64,000 bases of DNA. Source: Dyadobacter sp. CY323. GTDB taxonomy: Bacteria; Bacteroidota; Bacteroidia; Cytophagales; Spirosomataceae. The stretch lies in the NCBI RefSeq assembly GCF_021390245.1, contig NZ_JAJUXH010000015.1, positions 124,001-188,000 on the forward strand, given 5' to 3'. Both the position numbers and the translations under genes were made by a program. The notes below the pieces were generated by a model. That model was not told the DNA's origin and searched no databases. It saw nothing but the letters and a program-made list of their open reading frames with translations. Below, one piece after another: positions 33,005-41,526 of this stretch; within the stretch, counting starts at the first letter, position 1; the number at the start of each line of letters is the position of its first letter.

Positions 33005-34891
33005 ATGCTCAAACCTCTCCTCAAACTAATCATCTGTCTCAGTCTTGCTGCTGTTTGTTGCGCGCAAAAATCGGATCCTTCTGACATTTCCGGCAAGGCA
33101 AATGTTTTTACCACAAACGATGGTTTTAGCGAATCCGATTTATTCGGCTATGTCTATGCTTTCAGCACTGCCGACAGTAATCTGGGAGTTCAGCAGATCC
33201 TGTCTCAGAGGCCTCCATTCCGCCTGATAAAACGTGAAATCCCACACTTTGGACAGGATAACCGCTACCACTGGATCCGGATGGATATCAAAAACGGAAC
33301 ACCCGAAAACAGCCAATTAATATCCTACCTCCATCTGAATGAATTGACGGACGTATGTTTTTACATTGTCAATGAGAAGAATCAAACCGTTTACCAGCAG
33401 GAACATTTCAGTCAACGGACTTTGATCAACAAGAAACCGATCCCCAGCCGCTTTTTTGCATTCCCGGTTGATCTGCCTGCCAAAGCAAAAGCAACCATTT
33501 ACTGGAGAATATACCGCGACGAAAACAGTGTTGTAGCGCCATTCAGGCTGTATAGCAAAGACTCATTTGACTCGTTTCTGCGCATCTACGATTCGCTCGC
33601 TTTTTTGTGCCTGGGCGTAATACTTTCGGCATTCCTCCTGAGCATTATCTTGTTTGTTATCACAAAATTAAAGGTGCTGTTCTATTATGCGGGTTATTGC
33701 CTTTTTTACTTTTTCCTGTGCATCATCAATGACGGAATTGCACTTCAGTACTTTCACATCGATCCTTTTGATATCGCCATCGGTGCGCGACTGGTTGCCA
33801 CCGGTTTCATGCTGTTTTTCCTGCTGCAATTTTCAAAACATTTCCTGGGAGCAGATAATCACATTTCAATTCGTTTCATAAAATTCACCGACTACCTTTC
33901 CTGTATTCTTCCCGCACTCGCTCTGACGATTGCTGTCTTTTCATTAGGGGCCGGTTTTGTTTCCGTTTTCTTTTTACTAGGCGGACTTTCCCTGCTCTTG
34001 ATTTTCGTGATGATGATTCATGGCATGTATCATCATAAACGTGCGGCTTACCTTTACTTTTTGGCCACCGCACCTTTTTTCCTTACCTGTATTTGGTTCG
34101 TGTTTATTATGCTCTTTGACGTTCCGGCGACCTGGCTATACTACACTTCATTGCTCGTCATCCCGATCATCGAAATGGTGGTGTTGGGGACCGAACTCGG
34201 CAACAAACTAATCAGGGAACGCGACAAATACTTTTATGGCCTTCACAGTCTGCAACGTGAACTGACATCCTCCATTCTCAAAACACAGGAACTGGAACGG
34301 AGAAGAATTGCCGCCGACCTTCACGATGACCTTGGCGGAACGCTCGCCACCATACGCCTGAAATTCGCCAGCCTGAAGAAAAACTTATATCTGAAAGGCA
34401 CTGAACAACTCGCTATGCAGGTCGTCGAAGATATAGATCCTCTCATTTATAAAAGCAGCCACGATCTCAGGCGCATTTCTCAGACTTTGATGCCGCCGGA
34501 ATTCGAAAGAATCGGATTGGCGGCAAGCGTCCAGCATGCGGTGGATTCGCTACCGGAGCAGGGAGCCCGTTTCCTGTTTCTGACAGCTGGAAATCAGCGG
34601 ACCATTTCTCCGGAAAAGGAGCTCGCCATTTACAGGATAGCGTCAGAAACGCTACAGAACATTTCGCGCAGGGAACACGTCCGGCGCGGCTCTTTACAAA
34701 TACTGTATTGCCAGAGCGAACTCCGAATCGTTGTCGAGGCAGACGAAAAGATCGACTCCACTTTGGAGGCGAAAGCCATTATCCAAAAAAGCCTGTCTAG
34801 CTGTTCGTTATTAGCGACTCATCTGGGTGGAAATCTTGTTTTGGAGGTCAGCCGGTCAGGCACCTTTGTGATTGTTGAAGTACCTTACTAA
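33005..34891 (+). CDS. 7TMR-DISM histidine kinase-like protein with degenerate ATP-binding domain
   Basis: 628 residues from the ATG at 33005, which starts a signal peptide (MLKPLLKLIICLSLAAVC); the frame reaches to 32870, but that part covers the regulator palindrome. A periplasmic 7TMR-DISM sensor domain (about 30-180), seven membrane helices (about 190-400), then a HisKA_3 dimerisation domain with intact RIAADLHDDLGGTLATIR (His440). In the catalytic domain the N box ETLQNIS is kept, but the D-x-G-x-G region reads VVEADEKIDS and no G2 loop is present, whereas the neighbour 34923-36869 has VEDDGIGD and GMGLKN. It probably cannot bind ATP and may be a receptor subunit or phospho-acceptor of its paralogue (inference). 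Confidence 0.85.
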   Translation: MLKPLLKLIICLSLAAVCCAQKSDPSDISGKANVFTTNDGFSESDLFGYVYAFSTADSNLGVQQILSQRPPFRLIKREIPHFGQDNRYHWIRMDIKNGTPENSQLISYLHLNELTDVCFYIVNEKNQTVYQQEHFSQRTLINKKPIPSRFFAFPVDLPAKAKATIYWRIYRDENSVVAPFRLYSKDSFDSFLRIYDSLAFLCLGVILSAFLLSIILFVITKLKVLFYYAGYCLFYFFLCIINDGIALQYFHIDPFDIAIGARLVATGFMLFFLLQFSKHFLGADNHISIRFIKFTDYLSCILPALALTIAVFSLGAGFVSVFFLLGGLSLLLIFVMMIHGMYHHKRAAYLYFLATAPFFLTCIWFVFIMLFDVPATWLYYTSLLVIPIIEMVVLGTELGNKLIRERDKYFYGLHSLQRELTSSILKTQELERRRIAADLHDDLGGTLATIRLKFASLKKNLYLKGTEQLAMQVVEDIDPLIYKSSHDLRRISQTLMPPEFERIGLAASVQHAVDSLPEQGARFLFLTAGNQRTISPEKELAIYRIASETLQNISRREHVRRGSLQILYCQSELRIVVEADEKIDSTLEAKAIIQKSLSSCSLLATHLGGNLVLEVSRSGTFVIVEVPY

Positions 34892-34922
34892 GTCAACCCA
34901 AGCTGGTGCTTTCCTTCGACGG

Positions 34923-36869
34923 ATGTGCATTGTACTAACCCTTACTATGTTCAGGCTGATCTTAATACTATTGGTTTTCTTGTGGCAACCCGCTTATTCT
35001 CAGACCGTACCTGACAAAATAACCTCAAAGCTCTCCAAACAAAACATTCCGTTCGCAATAGGCCCAGACTTTGAAAAAACAAGTTTGGCGGGCCATGTCT
35101 ACATGTATAGCACGCCATCTCAGGAGAGCATTCATAGTGTAACGCAAAAATTTTTCAAGCTGCTTGCCCAGGAAATCCCCACTGTTGGAATGGATAGTCG
35201 CTTTCACTGGATCAGGTATACGGTTCAAAACAACACATCCGTAGAAAAGGACCTGATTGCCGATCTGCGCTACAACGAATTCAATGACGTTTGCTACTAT
35301 GTACTCGATAGCAATCAGCAGATCATATACTCAAAAAAGCACTATAACCGGGAGACGTATATCAGTAAAAAGCCGGTCCAAAGCAGGTTCTTTTCCTTCC
35401 CGCTGAGATTAGGACCTTTCGAAAGTGCTACGGTTTACTGGCGGGTATATCGCAAAGAAAGCTTTATCGTCTTACCTCTCGGGCTTTTTGATGAGGAGTA
35501 TTTTTTCACCTTTAACACCACGTACGACTTTTTCTTGTACCTCAGCCTTGGTGTGTTCACCTTCACCTTCCTGCTGAGTTTGATACTATATCTGTTCACC
35601 AAGTACAGATTACTACTGTTTTATTCAGGTTATACCATCTCCTATGGACTCACGATTGCCAGTATGGAAGGAATTCTGACGCAATATTTTCATTTGAACA
35701 TTCCATTTCTGGAAGACAATACCAAGAACGTCTTTATCTGCTATTTGAATTTTTTCACAATCCTTTTTGCTGTTCACTTTCTGGAAATCAGATCATTCCT
35801 GGCAAAATGGGTGTACTATTTTTTCATTGTTCAGGCGACGCTTGTCCTTGGTTTTGGGATGTATTTGTTACTGACCCCATTTACAGGGACCAGCTCGGTG
35901 ATCCTTTCCGGGGTCGCCATGTTGGATATGCTGCTGATCCTGAGCCTTGTAATTTCAGCATTCATTCACAAAAAGCGCGTAGCAATGCTATATCTGATTG
36001 CGATGCTGCCATTGTTCATCAGCGCATGCTGGCTCATACTCACCCTTACTTTCGAGCTCGAACGAACCTGGTTTTACTATCAGTCATTTCCATTTTTGCC
36101 CTTTTTTGAAGTCGTTATTCTGGGGATCGGCCTGGGCTACAAACTGATCAGCGACAGGAACCGGTATTTAACGGGTTTGAATACCTTGGAGAAACAATTC
36201 ACATCTTCCATTGTCAACACGCAGGATGCAGAAAGGCAGCGCATTGCAGCAGATTTACATGATGACCTGGGCGGCACGCTGGCAACCATCCGCCGGAGAC
36301 TGTCTGATCTCAGGTTTAAAGTAAAAATCGATTCGGTGGCAAAGGAGCTCGACGAGCTCGACCCATTGATCAAGAAAGGCAGCGATGATTTGAGAAGGAT
36401 TTCACACAACTTGATGCCGCCGGAATTTGAGCGGATCGGACTTGCAAATTCCCTCAAACAGTTCATTGCCGAGATTCCTTCCCAGCCAACGTCATTCCAA
36501 TTCATTGTCAGCGGAGAAATACACCGCCTGCCGCTGGAAATAGAACTGAACTCGTACCGGATCGTATCAGAATTGGTCCAAAATATATTCAAACATGCGC
36601 AGGCTACCCGTGCATCGATACAATTACTGTATTATTCTGATTTTCTGAGAGTTGTGGTGGAAGATGATGGCATTGGCGATAAGTCGAAAAAATCCTACAA
36701 AATAGTTCCCGGAATGGGGTTAAAAAACAGTATATTGAGAGCGGATTATATCGGCGCCAGCCTGCATCGCGAAAGTGGAGAAGCTGGTACATCCGTGATA
36801 CTCGACATTCCTTATCGTTCTGTTTCAAATGCGCCTGACAAGTCAGACCAGGATACTACTGGTCGATGA
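34923..36869 (+). CDS. 7TMR-DISM sensor histidine kinase
   Basis: 648 residues from the ATG at 34923 (ATG at 34947 is also possible; both give the signal FRLILILLVFLWQPAYSQ). Same plan as the gene before it and clearly a tandem duplicate: shared RFHWIRYTVQNNTS, YWRVYRKES and SRFFSFPLRL sensor segments, seven helices, HisKA_3 with RIAADLHDDLGGTLATIR (His446). The ATP-binding domain is complete: ELVQNIFKHA, VVEDDGIGD, GMGLKNSILRADYIGA and GTSVILDIPY. It lies 31 bases after the first kinase and overlaps the response regulator by 41 bases, so the three are one operon. The sensor ligand is unknown; family members often sense carbohydrates or related small molecules. Confidence 0.9.
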   Translation: MCIVLTLTMFRLILILLVFLWQPAYSQTVPDKITSKLSKQNIPFAIGPDFEKTSLAGHVYMYSTPSQESIHSVTQKFFKLLAQEIPTVGMDSRFHWIRYTVQNNTSVEKDLIADLRYNEFNDVCYYVLDSNQQIIYSKKHYNRETYISKKPVQSRFFSFPLRLGPFESATVYWRVYRKESFIVLPLGLFDEEYFFTFNTTYDFFLYLSLGVFTFTFLLSLILYLFTKYRLLLFYSGYTISYGLTIASMEGILTQYFHLNIPFLEDNTKNVFICYLNFFTILFAVHFLEIRSFLAKWVYYFFIVQATLVLGFGMYLLLTPFTGTSSVILSGVAMLDMLLILSLVISAFIHKKRVAMLYLIAMLPLFISACWLILTLTFELERTWFYYQSFPFLPFFEVVILGIGLGYKLISDRNRYLTGLNTLEKQFTSSIVNTQDAERQRIAADLHDDLGGTLATIRRRLSDLRFKVKIDSVAKELDELDPLIKKGSDDLRRISHNLMPPEFERIGLANSLKQFIAEIPSQPTSFQFIVSGEIHRLPLEIELNSYRIVSELVQNIFKHAQATRASIQLLYYSDFLRVVVEDDGIGDKSKKSYKIVPGMGLKNSILRADYIGASLHRESGEAGTSVILDIPYRSVSNAPDKSDQDTTGR

Positions 36870-37473
36870 TCATCATATTTTCAACGAGGGGCTCAAACGC
36901 CTGATCAATGAGCAGCCGGATTACATGGTCTGCGGACAAGTTTACCAGTCAAAGGATATTTTCCCGGCCATCGAGCAGCTCAGGCCGCATCTGATTCTTT
37001 TGGATATCAATTTAAAAGGAATCAACGGTATCGATATCGGCAAACGGATTATCAAGGATTATCCGGGCATAAAAGTGATCGTACTCACCATGTACAATCA
37101 GGCAAAACTACTGGAAGAGTCCAGAAAAACCGGGCTACACGGCTATTTATTAAAGGACTCGACGACCTCTAAACTTTTAACGGGCATTCAAGCTGTTCTG
37201 AAAGGCGAATTCTACTTTGACAGCGCCGTTGCCGGCTCGTATCAAAGCGATCCGGACGAGTTCATTGACACATTTGCCCAAAAGCTGAATTTAACTTTCC
37301 GGGAAATCGAAATTATCAGGCTTATTAAAAACGGGTATACCAATGAGCAGATTGCAGATCAGCTGCATCTGAGTTTTTTTACCATCAAAACGCACCGAAA
37401 AAATATTCATTTCAAGCTAGGTCTGAGCAAGGTCACCGAATTAATAGATTTTGCAGTAAAAAATGGAATTTAA
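36829..37473 (+). CDS. NarL/FixJ-type response regulator
   Basis: 214 residues. Receiver domain 1-125 with Asp13/Asp14, phospho-acceptor Asp59 (ILLDINLKG), Thr87 and Lys109; LuxR/GerE-type HTH at about 150-210 (LTFREIEIIRLIKNGYTNEQIADQ, LHLSFFTIKTHRKNIHFKLG). The ATG lies inside the kinase gene, 41 bases before its stop, in another frame, so the two are translationally linked. NarL-type regulators bind inverted repeats as dimers; the 20-bp palindromes at 31216, 32940 and 41450 are the best candidates for its targets, including its own operon (inference). Family certain. Confidence 0.92.
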   Translation: MRLTSQTRILLVDDHHIFNEGLKRLINEQPDYMVCGQVYQSKDIFPAIEQLRPHLILLDINLKGINGIDIGKRIIKDYPGIKVIVLTMYNQAKLLEESRKTGLHGYLLKDSTTSKLLTGIQAVLKGEFYFDSAVAGSYQSDPDEFIDTFAQKLNLTFREIEIIRLIKNGYTNEQIADQLHLSFFTIKTHRKNIHFKLGLSKVTELIDFAVKNGI

Positions 37474-37642
37474 GGCTGGCTAGGTCGACAGGATCTTTGC
37501 ATATGCGAAGCTTACTGCCGCAGGCTACCAAATACTTCCCATACTCAGACCGGTCTACTGGCGCGGGATTTTGGGCATAAACATTGATCTTTGGAACCAC
37601 TAAAACGGAGAGGAGAAATGACAATACGTAGACTTGCTTCAT
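37433..37642 (-). CDS. Possible small secreted protein behind the FG-GAP gene
   Basis: 69 residues from the ATG at 37642; the same frame has an ATG at 37681 that overlaps the stop of the FG-GAP gene as ATGA. The chosen start gives a good signal peptide (MKQVYVLSFLLSVLVVPKIN, then VYAQ), leaving a mature peptide of about 45 residues with two Cys (YLVACGSKLRICKDPV). Its end overlaps the 3' end of the response regulator by 41 bases on the other strand. Not recognised. It may be a real small exported partner of the FG-GAP protein or a chance frame; the signal and the coupled position favour the former slightly. Confidence 0.35.
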   Translation of the reverse strand: MKQVYVLSFLLSVLVVPKINVYAQNPAPVDRSEYGKYLVACGSKLRICKDPVDLASLKFHFLLQNLLIR

Positions 37643-37677
37643 CTGAATCAAATTCGGTTGATCGGTGATCTTGTTAT

Positions 37678-40600
37678 TCATTGTTTTGCCATCGATTTCT
37701 TTAAAATAGGTATCCCATCCAGTCCGATTACGGTAACCGTGTATAAGCCCGGATTAAGCTTTCTTGTCGAAAGTCCCTGAGCGGATGGACTCATTACCGA
37801 AACGAGCTGTCCTGATGAGTTGACCAACTCGATTGACCTGATGAGTTCTGGCTTTATGCCTGATATGTAGATCTTATCAGCGGTTGGGTTAGGATAAATG
37901 ACGATGAAGCTCTCCGGCTCAAAAGTAACATGGCGTATGCTGCTATATGCGAATGACGCGTCGATGTCTACCATTTTGATCCTGTAATAACTTGTTCCCG
38001 GAGACGGGCTTGCATCCGTGAAATCGTAAAATAGCACCCGCTTGCTTTCGCTTGCTGCTTTTTTCTTTCCAAGAGTTTGCCAGCTTTTTGCATCCGTACT
38101 CTTTTGTATCTCAAAATAATCCGATTGGGTTTCTTCGGAAGTCCGCCATTCGAGCAGTGCCTGATTTTCTCTGCTACGGACCTGGAAGTATGAAAGCTTC
38201 ACCGGCAGAGAGCCTTCCGGGGAAACCCCACCCAGTCCCCCTCCTGAAAATGAAGTCACTAAAAATTCGGCGTACTTATTTCCCTGCTCAATGCCAGGCT
38301 CCCATTTTGTAGTGCTGGCAACCGAACCCTGAACGATTACCTGGACTTTTTCGGAAGGGATGTCTTTGACATCCGGAAAATCGCCCAGTGAATTGTCTTT
38401 GACTTTATAAAAAAACAGTTGGGATTCACTTGTCAAACCCTTTTTTCCATTGGCAACCAAAGCAGCACTGATCGCCTCGTATTCCTCTGTGGTATAATAA
38501 AAGCGCACTTTAACCTCACTTGTTGGTTCCGTCGCCGGATTGACATTCCATTTTCGGTTCACTACCGCTGTTCCTTTGGTATCTGACAGAAAACCGGTGG
38601 TGCCGGTAAAATAGCTCGCACCTGTGCCAAGACTAAACTGGACGGCATTTGCAGGAATATCAGCACCGGTACCTGTTTGCTGCAGGCTCAGAAGAAGGTA
38701 GTTACCCGTACAGTAATGCGTCAGATCGCCCTCTTGAATCGTATAATCACTTTGATAATTACCGCTTGTAGTGGGGATTTCCATGTTTGATGGAGTGCCT
38801 GCTGTTTTTCGATAGAAGGACACACTGCCTGCACTATAATCTGTGGTGGGCAGACCTTCGTTATCCGTCAAATCATGGGCGGATCCGGCCACGAAGTAAT
38901 TGCCGCTAATGCCAACGGATGGATATCCGTTGCTTGTAAATGTTGTAACATTCCCCCATTGGTTGGCACCCTCTTTATCTTTCCGATACAGCCCGATGCG
39001 ACCAAGGGATCCATCAGGTCTAGAAACCGAACCGACCAGGACGTTATCGTGATCCATTGCTACTCCGGTGATCCTTTTGTCTTCTTCGCCAGTCATTGCG
39101 ATTTGGCGCACCAGTCCCCAGGAATTCGTACCGCCTGTATTGCGATTGTAGATTTTCGCCGCGATTCCCACGGGCCCCTCACCAGCTGTGGCGTATTCAA
39201 TGCCTACCACTAAATCCTCCCCGCTAATAGCAACATAATTTCCGTAGCTGTTGGTCTCAAAGGCGGGGTCGGAAATGGTTTTTACGATACCCCAATTGTC
39301 AGCTCCCTCCGCATCTTTCTCAATAACATATACGGATCCCATACCGTATCCGCCGATGACACCAAAATCGCCACTAAGGCTCACAGCTGATCCGAAATAT
39401 CCCGAGGCTACATTTGTGAAGGGTGATTTGATTTCGTCAATTTGCCCGAAATCATCATTTTCCGGATTTTTCTTGAAAACCAGAACACTTCCCGGTTCGT
39501 TGCCATTATTTAGCGATCCACCCAGGATATAATTCCCGTTAATGCAAAGTGATGAGCCAAAACTCGGGAGGTTGGCGCTGCTAGGCGGCTGGATAATTTG
39601 TTTCAATTTCCATGTGTTATCCGGCGCCGCTTCTCTTTTAAAAATATATCCTACCCCCTGAATGTCGGGGCGGCCGTCTCTTGTGGTGGGTGCAAACCCA
39701 CCCACGACTGCGTAGTCGCCATCCATCGATACGTTCGCCCCAAAATTCGCATACCTGCTTCGGGTCGGGGCGCAGATCTTTTGTATTTGTCTCCATGTAC
39801 CTGACACATTCTGAAAAATGTGGGCAGCACCGGCGTTTTCCACCGGATTGAAACCATATTCATCTTCGTCGTCCCCATTTACTCCTACTATTGCGTAATT
39901 ACCGCTGATTGACACGGATGCGCCGAACAAATCCTCCGCTTTACGATCTATGAGGGTACGGACCTCTTTTTTTAGCAGTCCCCAGTTTCCGGCTCCTCCC
40001 TGGTCACTACCGTAGATATAGAGAGAGCCAGCATTAACCAGGTTGTTCTGGCCGTTTGCGTCCGTCTCGTCTGCCGGAGCTCCTGCAAGAAGGTATTGAC
40101 TGTTGAAGGCAATCACTTTGCCGAACTGGTTGTTGAGGCCCGTGACGGGTTCATCGATCTTTTTCAGCAGTCCCCAATTGCCGGTGCCACCCACATTTCT
40201 TTTGAAGATATGAATGGAGCCTGTTTCGAGCGAGTATAGGCTAATGTCGCGTCCCAAAGAAGTTACATTGCTCACGATCGCAACATCTCCCACGATATTC
40301 ACATTGCGGCCGAAGCTGTCAAAGGATCTCCTTTCGGAAGCAGTTATTTTTTGAACCTGTGCCCAGTTGTCGCTGGCCGGATCTTTCTCAAAAATATAGG
40401 CAGCGCCCGCGTCACGAAGTGTTGCCGTTTCCTGAGCATCCTGATCTTCTTTCCATGCCCCGACGATCGCAAAGTCACCACTGATGGATACAGACCATCC
40501 CAGGTTGTCATTGGCTGCCCGGTTTTGCGCAATTACCTTGGACATGAGCCCCCAGTTGTCTGTCCCGCCTTTATTATTACCGTATATATAAGCTGCACCA

Positions 40601-41349
40601 GCGTTATCCAGGCCATTTTGCTCGGAGAGATCCTCATTCTCGGCAGGTGCACCCACAATCAAACGGTTATCTTTCAGACAAATGGCACGTCCGTAGTAAT
40701 CCTGGTAATTTTCAGAATGCGGTGCCGTCAGTTTCTTTAAATATCCCCAATTGTTGGTTCCGCCCTCGTTTTTTTTATAAATGTGCACCGATCCGTCCAG
40801 GTCTAAAAACGACGATATTGCCAGATAGTCACCGTCCATGGATATCGCTTGCGCAAATGAACTGGCGGCATCCAGATAAGGGGCCGTAATCTTTTTCAAC
40901 TCTCCCCAATTACCTGCACCTCCCTGATTTTTATAATAAATAAAAGCAAAGTATTCGCCCTGCCCCGTTCCCCCGGTAATGGTCAGGTAATCGCCGCTCA
41001 TTGAGACAATCATCCCAAATACAGTAGTGTTTTCGGAGGCCGGCCGAACGAGCTTTTTAACAATTCTCCAATTTCCATTGTCGTTCAACAACAGATAGGC
41101 AGCTCCCCGGGGGGTGAAATCAGTGGGTTCTGCCGTGCCGGGTCTTTCGCCCGGGGCACCCACCAGCGCATAGTTGCCTGAAATAGCTACCGAGCGTCCA
41201 TATTGCGAATCGGCCTTTCTGTACCCCTGCGCATCGGCAACAGTAGCTTTAATAATGTGGTCCCAATCCTGGGCCTGGGAGGTGAGTGCCGATACTGCGA
41301 TCAGCAAGGAAAATAAGTATGAATTAAAAAAAGAGTAGTGTTTTTTCAT
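37678..41349 (-). CDS. Large secreted FG-GAP-repeat protein with type IX sorting domain
   Basis: 1223 residues. Signal peptide 1-26 (LLIAVSALTSQAQ). Residues about 30-860 hold a dozen or more FG-GAP/propeller units with the pattern FGxSVSISGNYAIVGA, each followed by an IYKKNEGGTNNWGxLKKI-like strand. Residues about 870-1050 are beta-rich; about 1060-1140 form an FN3-like segment (LPVKLSYFQVRSRENQALLEW); the last 75 (IVIYPNPTADKIYISG to LNPGLYTVTV) are a Por/type A sorting domain, so it should be displayed or released by the type IX system. Palindrome C and a -7-like box precede it, linking it to the two-component genes. Probable adhesin or scaffold; no enzyme motif. Confidence 0.85.
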   Translation of the reverse strand: MKKHYSFFNSYLFSLLIAVSALTSQAQDWDHIIKATVADAQGYRKADSQYGRSVAISGNYALVGAPGERPGTAEPTDFTPRGAAYLLLNDNGNWRIVKKLVRPASENTTVFGMIVSMSGDYLTITGGTGQGEYFAFIYYKNQGGAGNWGELKKITAPYLDAASSFAQAISMDGDYLAISSFLDLDGSVHIYKKNEGGTNNWGYLKKLTAPHSENYQDYYGRAICLKDNRLIVGAPAENEDLSEQNGLDNAGAAYIYGNNKGGTDNWGLMSKVIAQNRAANDNLGWSVSISGDFAIVGAWKEDQDAQETATLRDAGAAYIFEKDPASDNWAQVQKITASERRSFDSFGRNVNIVGDVAIVSNVTSLGRDISLYSLETGSIHIFKRNVGGTGNWGLLKKIDEPVTGLNNQFGKVIAFNSQYLLAGAPADETDANGQNNLVNAGSLYIYGSDQGGAGNWGLLKKEVRTLIDRKAEDLFGASVSISGNYAIVGVNGDDEDEYGFNPVENAGAAHIFQNVSGTWRQIQKICAPTRSRYANFGANVSMDGDYAVVGGFAPTTRDGRPDIQGVGYIFKREAAPDNTWKLKQIIQPPSSANLPSFGSSLCINGNYILGGSLNNGNEPGSVLVFKKNPENDDFGQIDEIKSPFTNVASGYFGSAVSLSGDFGVIGGYGMGSVYVIEKDAEGADNWGIVKTISDPAFETNSYGNYVAISGEDLVVGIEYATAGEGPVGIAAKIYNRNTGGTNSWGLVRQIAMTGEEDKRITGVAMDHDNVLVGSVSRPDGSLGRIGLYRKDKEGANQWGNVTTFTSNGYPSVGISGNYFVAGSAHDLTDNEGLPTTDYSAGSVSFYRKTAGTPSNMEIPTTSGNYQSDYTIQEGDLTHYCTGNYLLLSLQQTGTGADIPANAVQFSLGTGASYFTGTTGFLSDTKGTAVVNRKWNVNPATEPTSEVKVRFYYTTEEYEAISAALVANGKKGLTSESQLFFYKVKDNSLGDFPDVKDIPSEKVQVIVQGSVASTTKWEPGIEQGNKYAEFLVTSFSGGGLGGVSPEGSLPVKLSYFQVRSRENQALLEWRTSEETQSDYFEIQKSTDAKSWQTLGKKKAASESKRVLFYDFTDASPSPGTSYYRIKMVDIDASFAYSSIRHVTFEPESFIVIYPNPTADKIYISGIKPELIRSIELVNSSGQLVSVMSPSAQGLSTRKLNPGLYTVTVIGLDGIPILKKSMAKQ

Positions 41350-41420
41350 GCGTTCGGCGGCCGGGTTGAGATGGGTTGATTTGGTTCTAAAATTCGATAC
41401 ACCTGTTGATGGACCTGAGG

Positions 41421-41469
41421 CAAAGTTCCTGGCTTGTCAAAAGAGACGCAATACCCCTATTGGGGTATA
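41421..41469 (-). promoter_or_regulatory. Palindromic regulator site C and promoter of the FG-GAP gene
   Basis: AATACCCC (41450-41457), TATT, GGGGTATA (41462-41469): one arm base differs from sites A and B and the spacer differs, so this is not a recent copy. On the minus strand, 21 bases later, GAACTTTG (41428-41421) matches TAnnTTTG at seven of eight positions. The ATG is 71 bases further on. Confidence 0.6.
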
Positions 41470-41526
41470 TTTAGTAAATAAAGGCGGAAGTTGGTCTTAT
41501 GAAGGGCTTTTTTAATCTAGGCTTTC

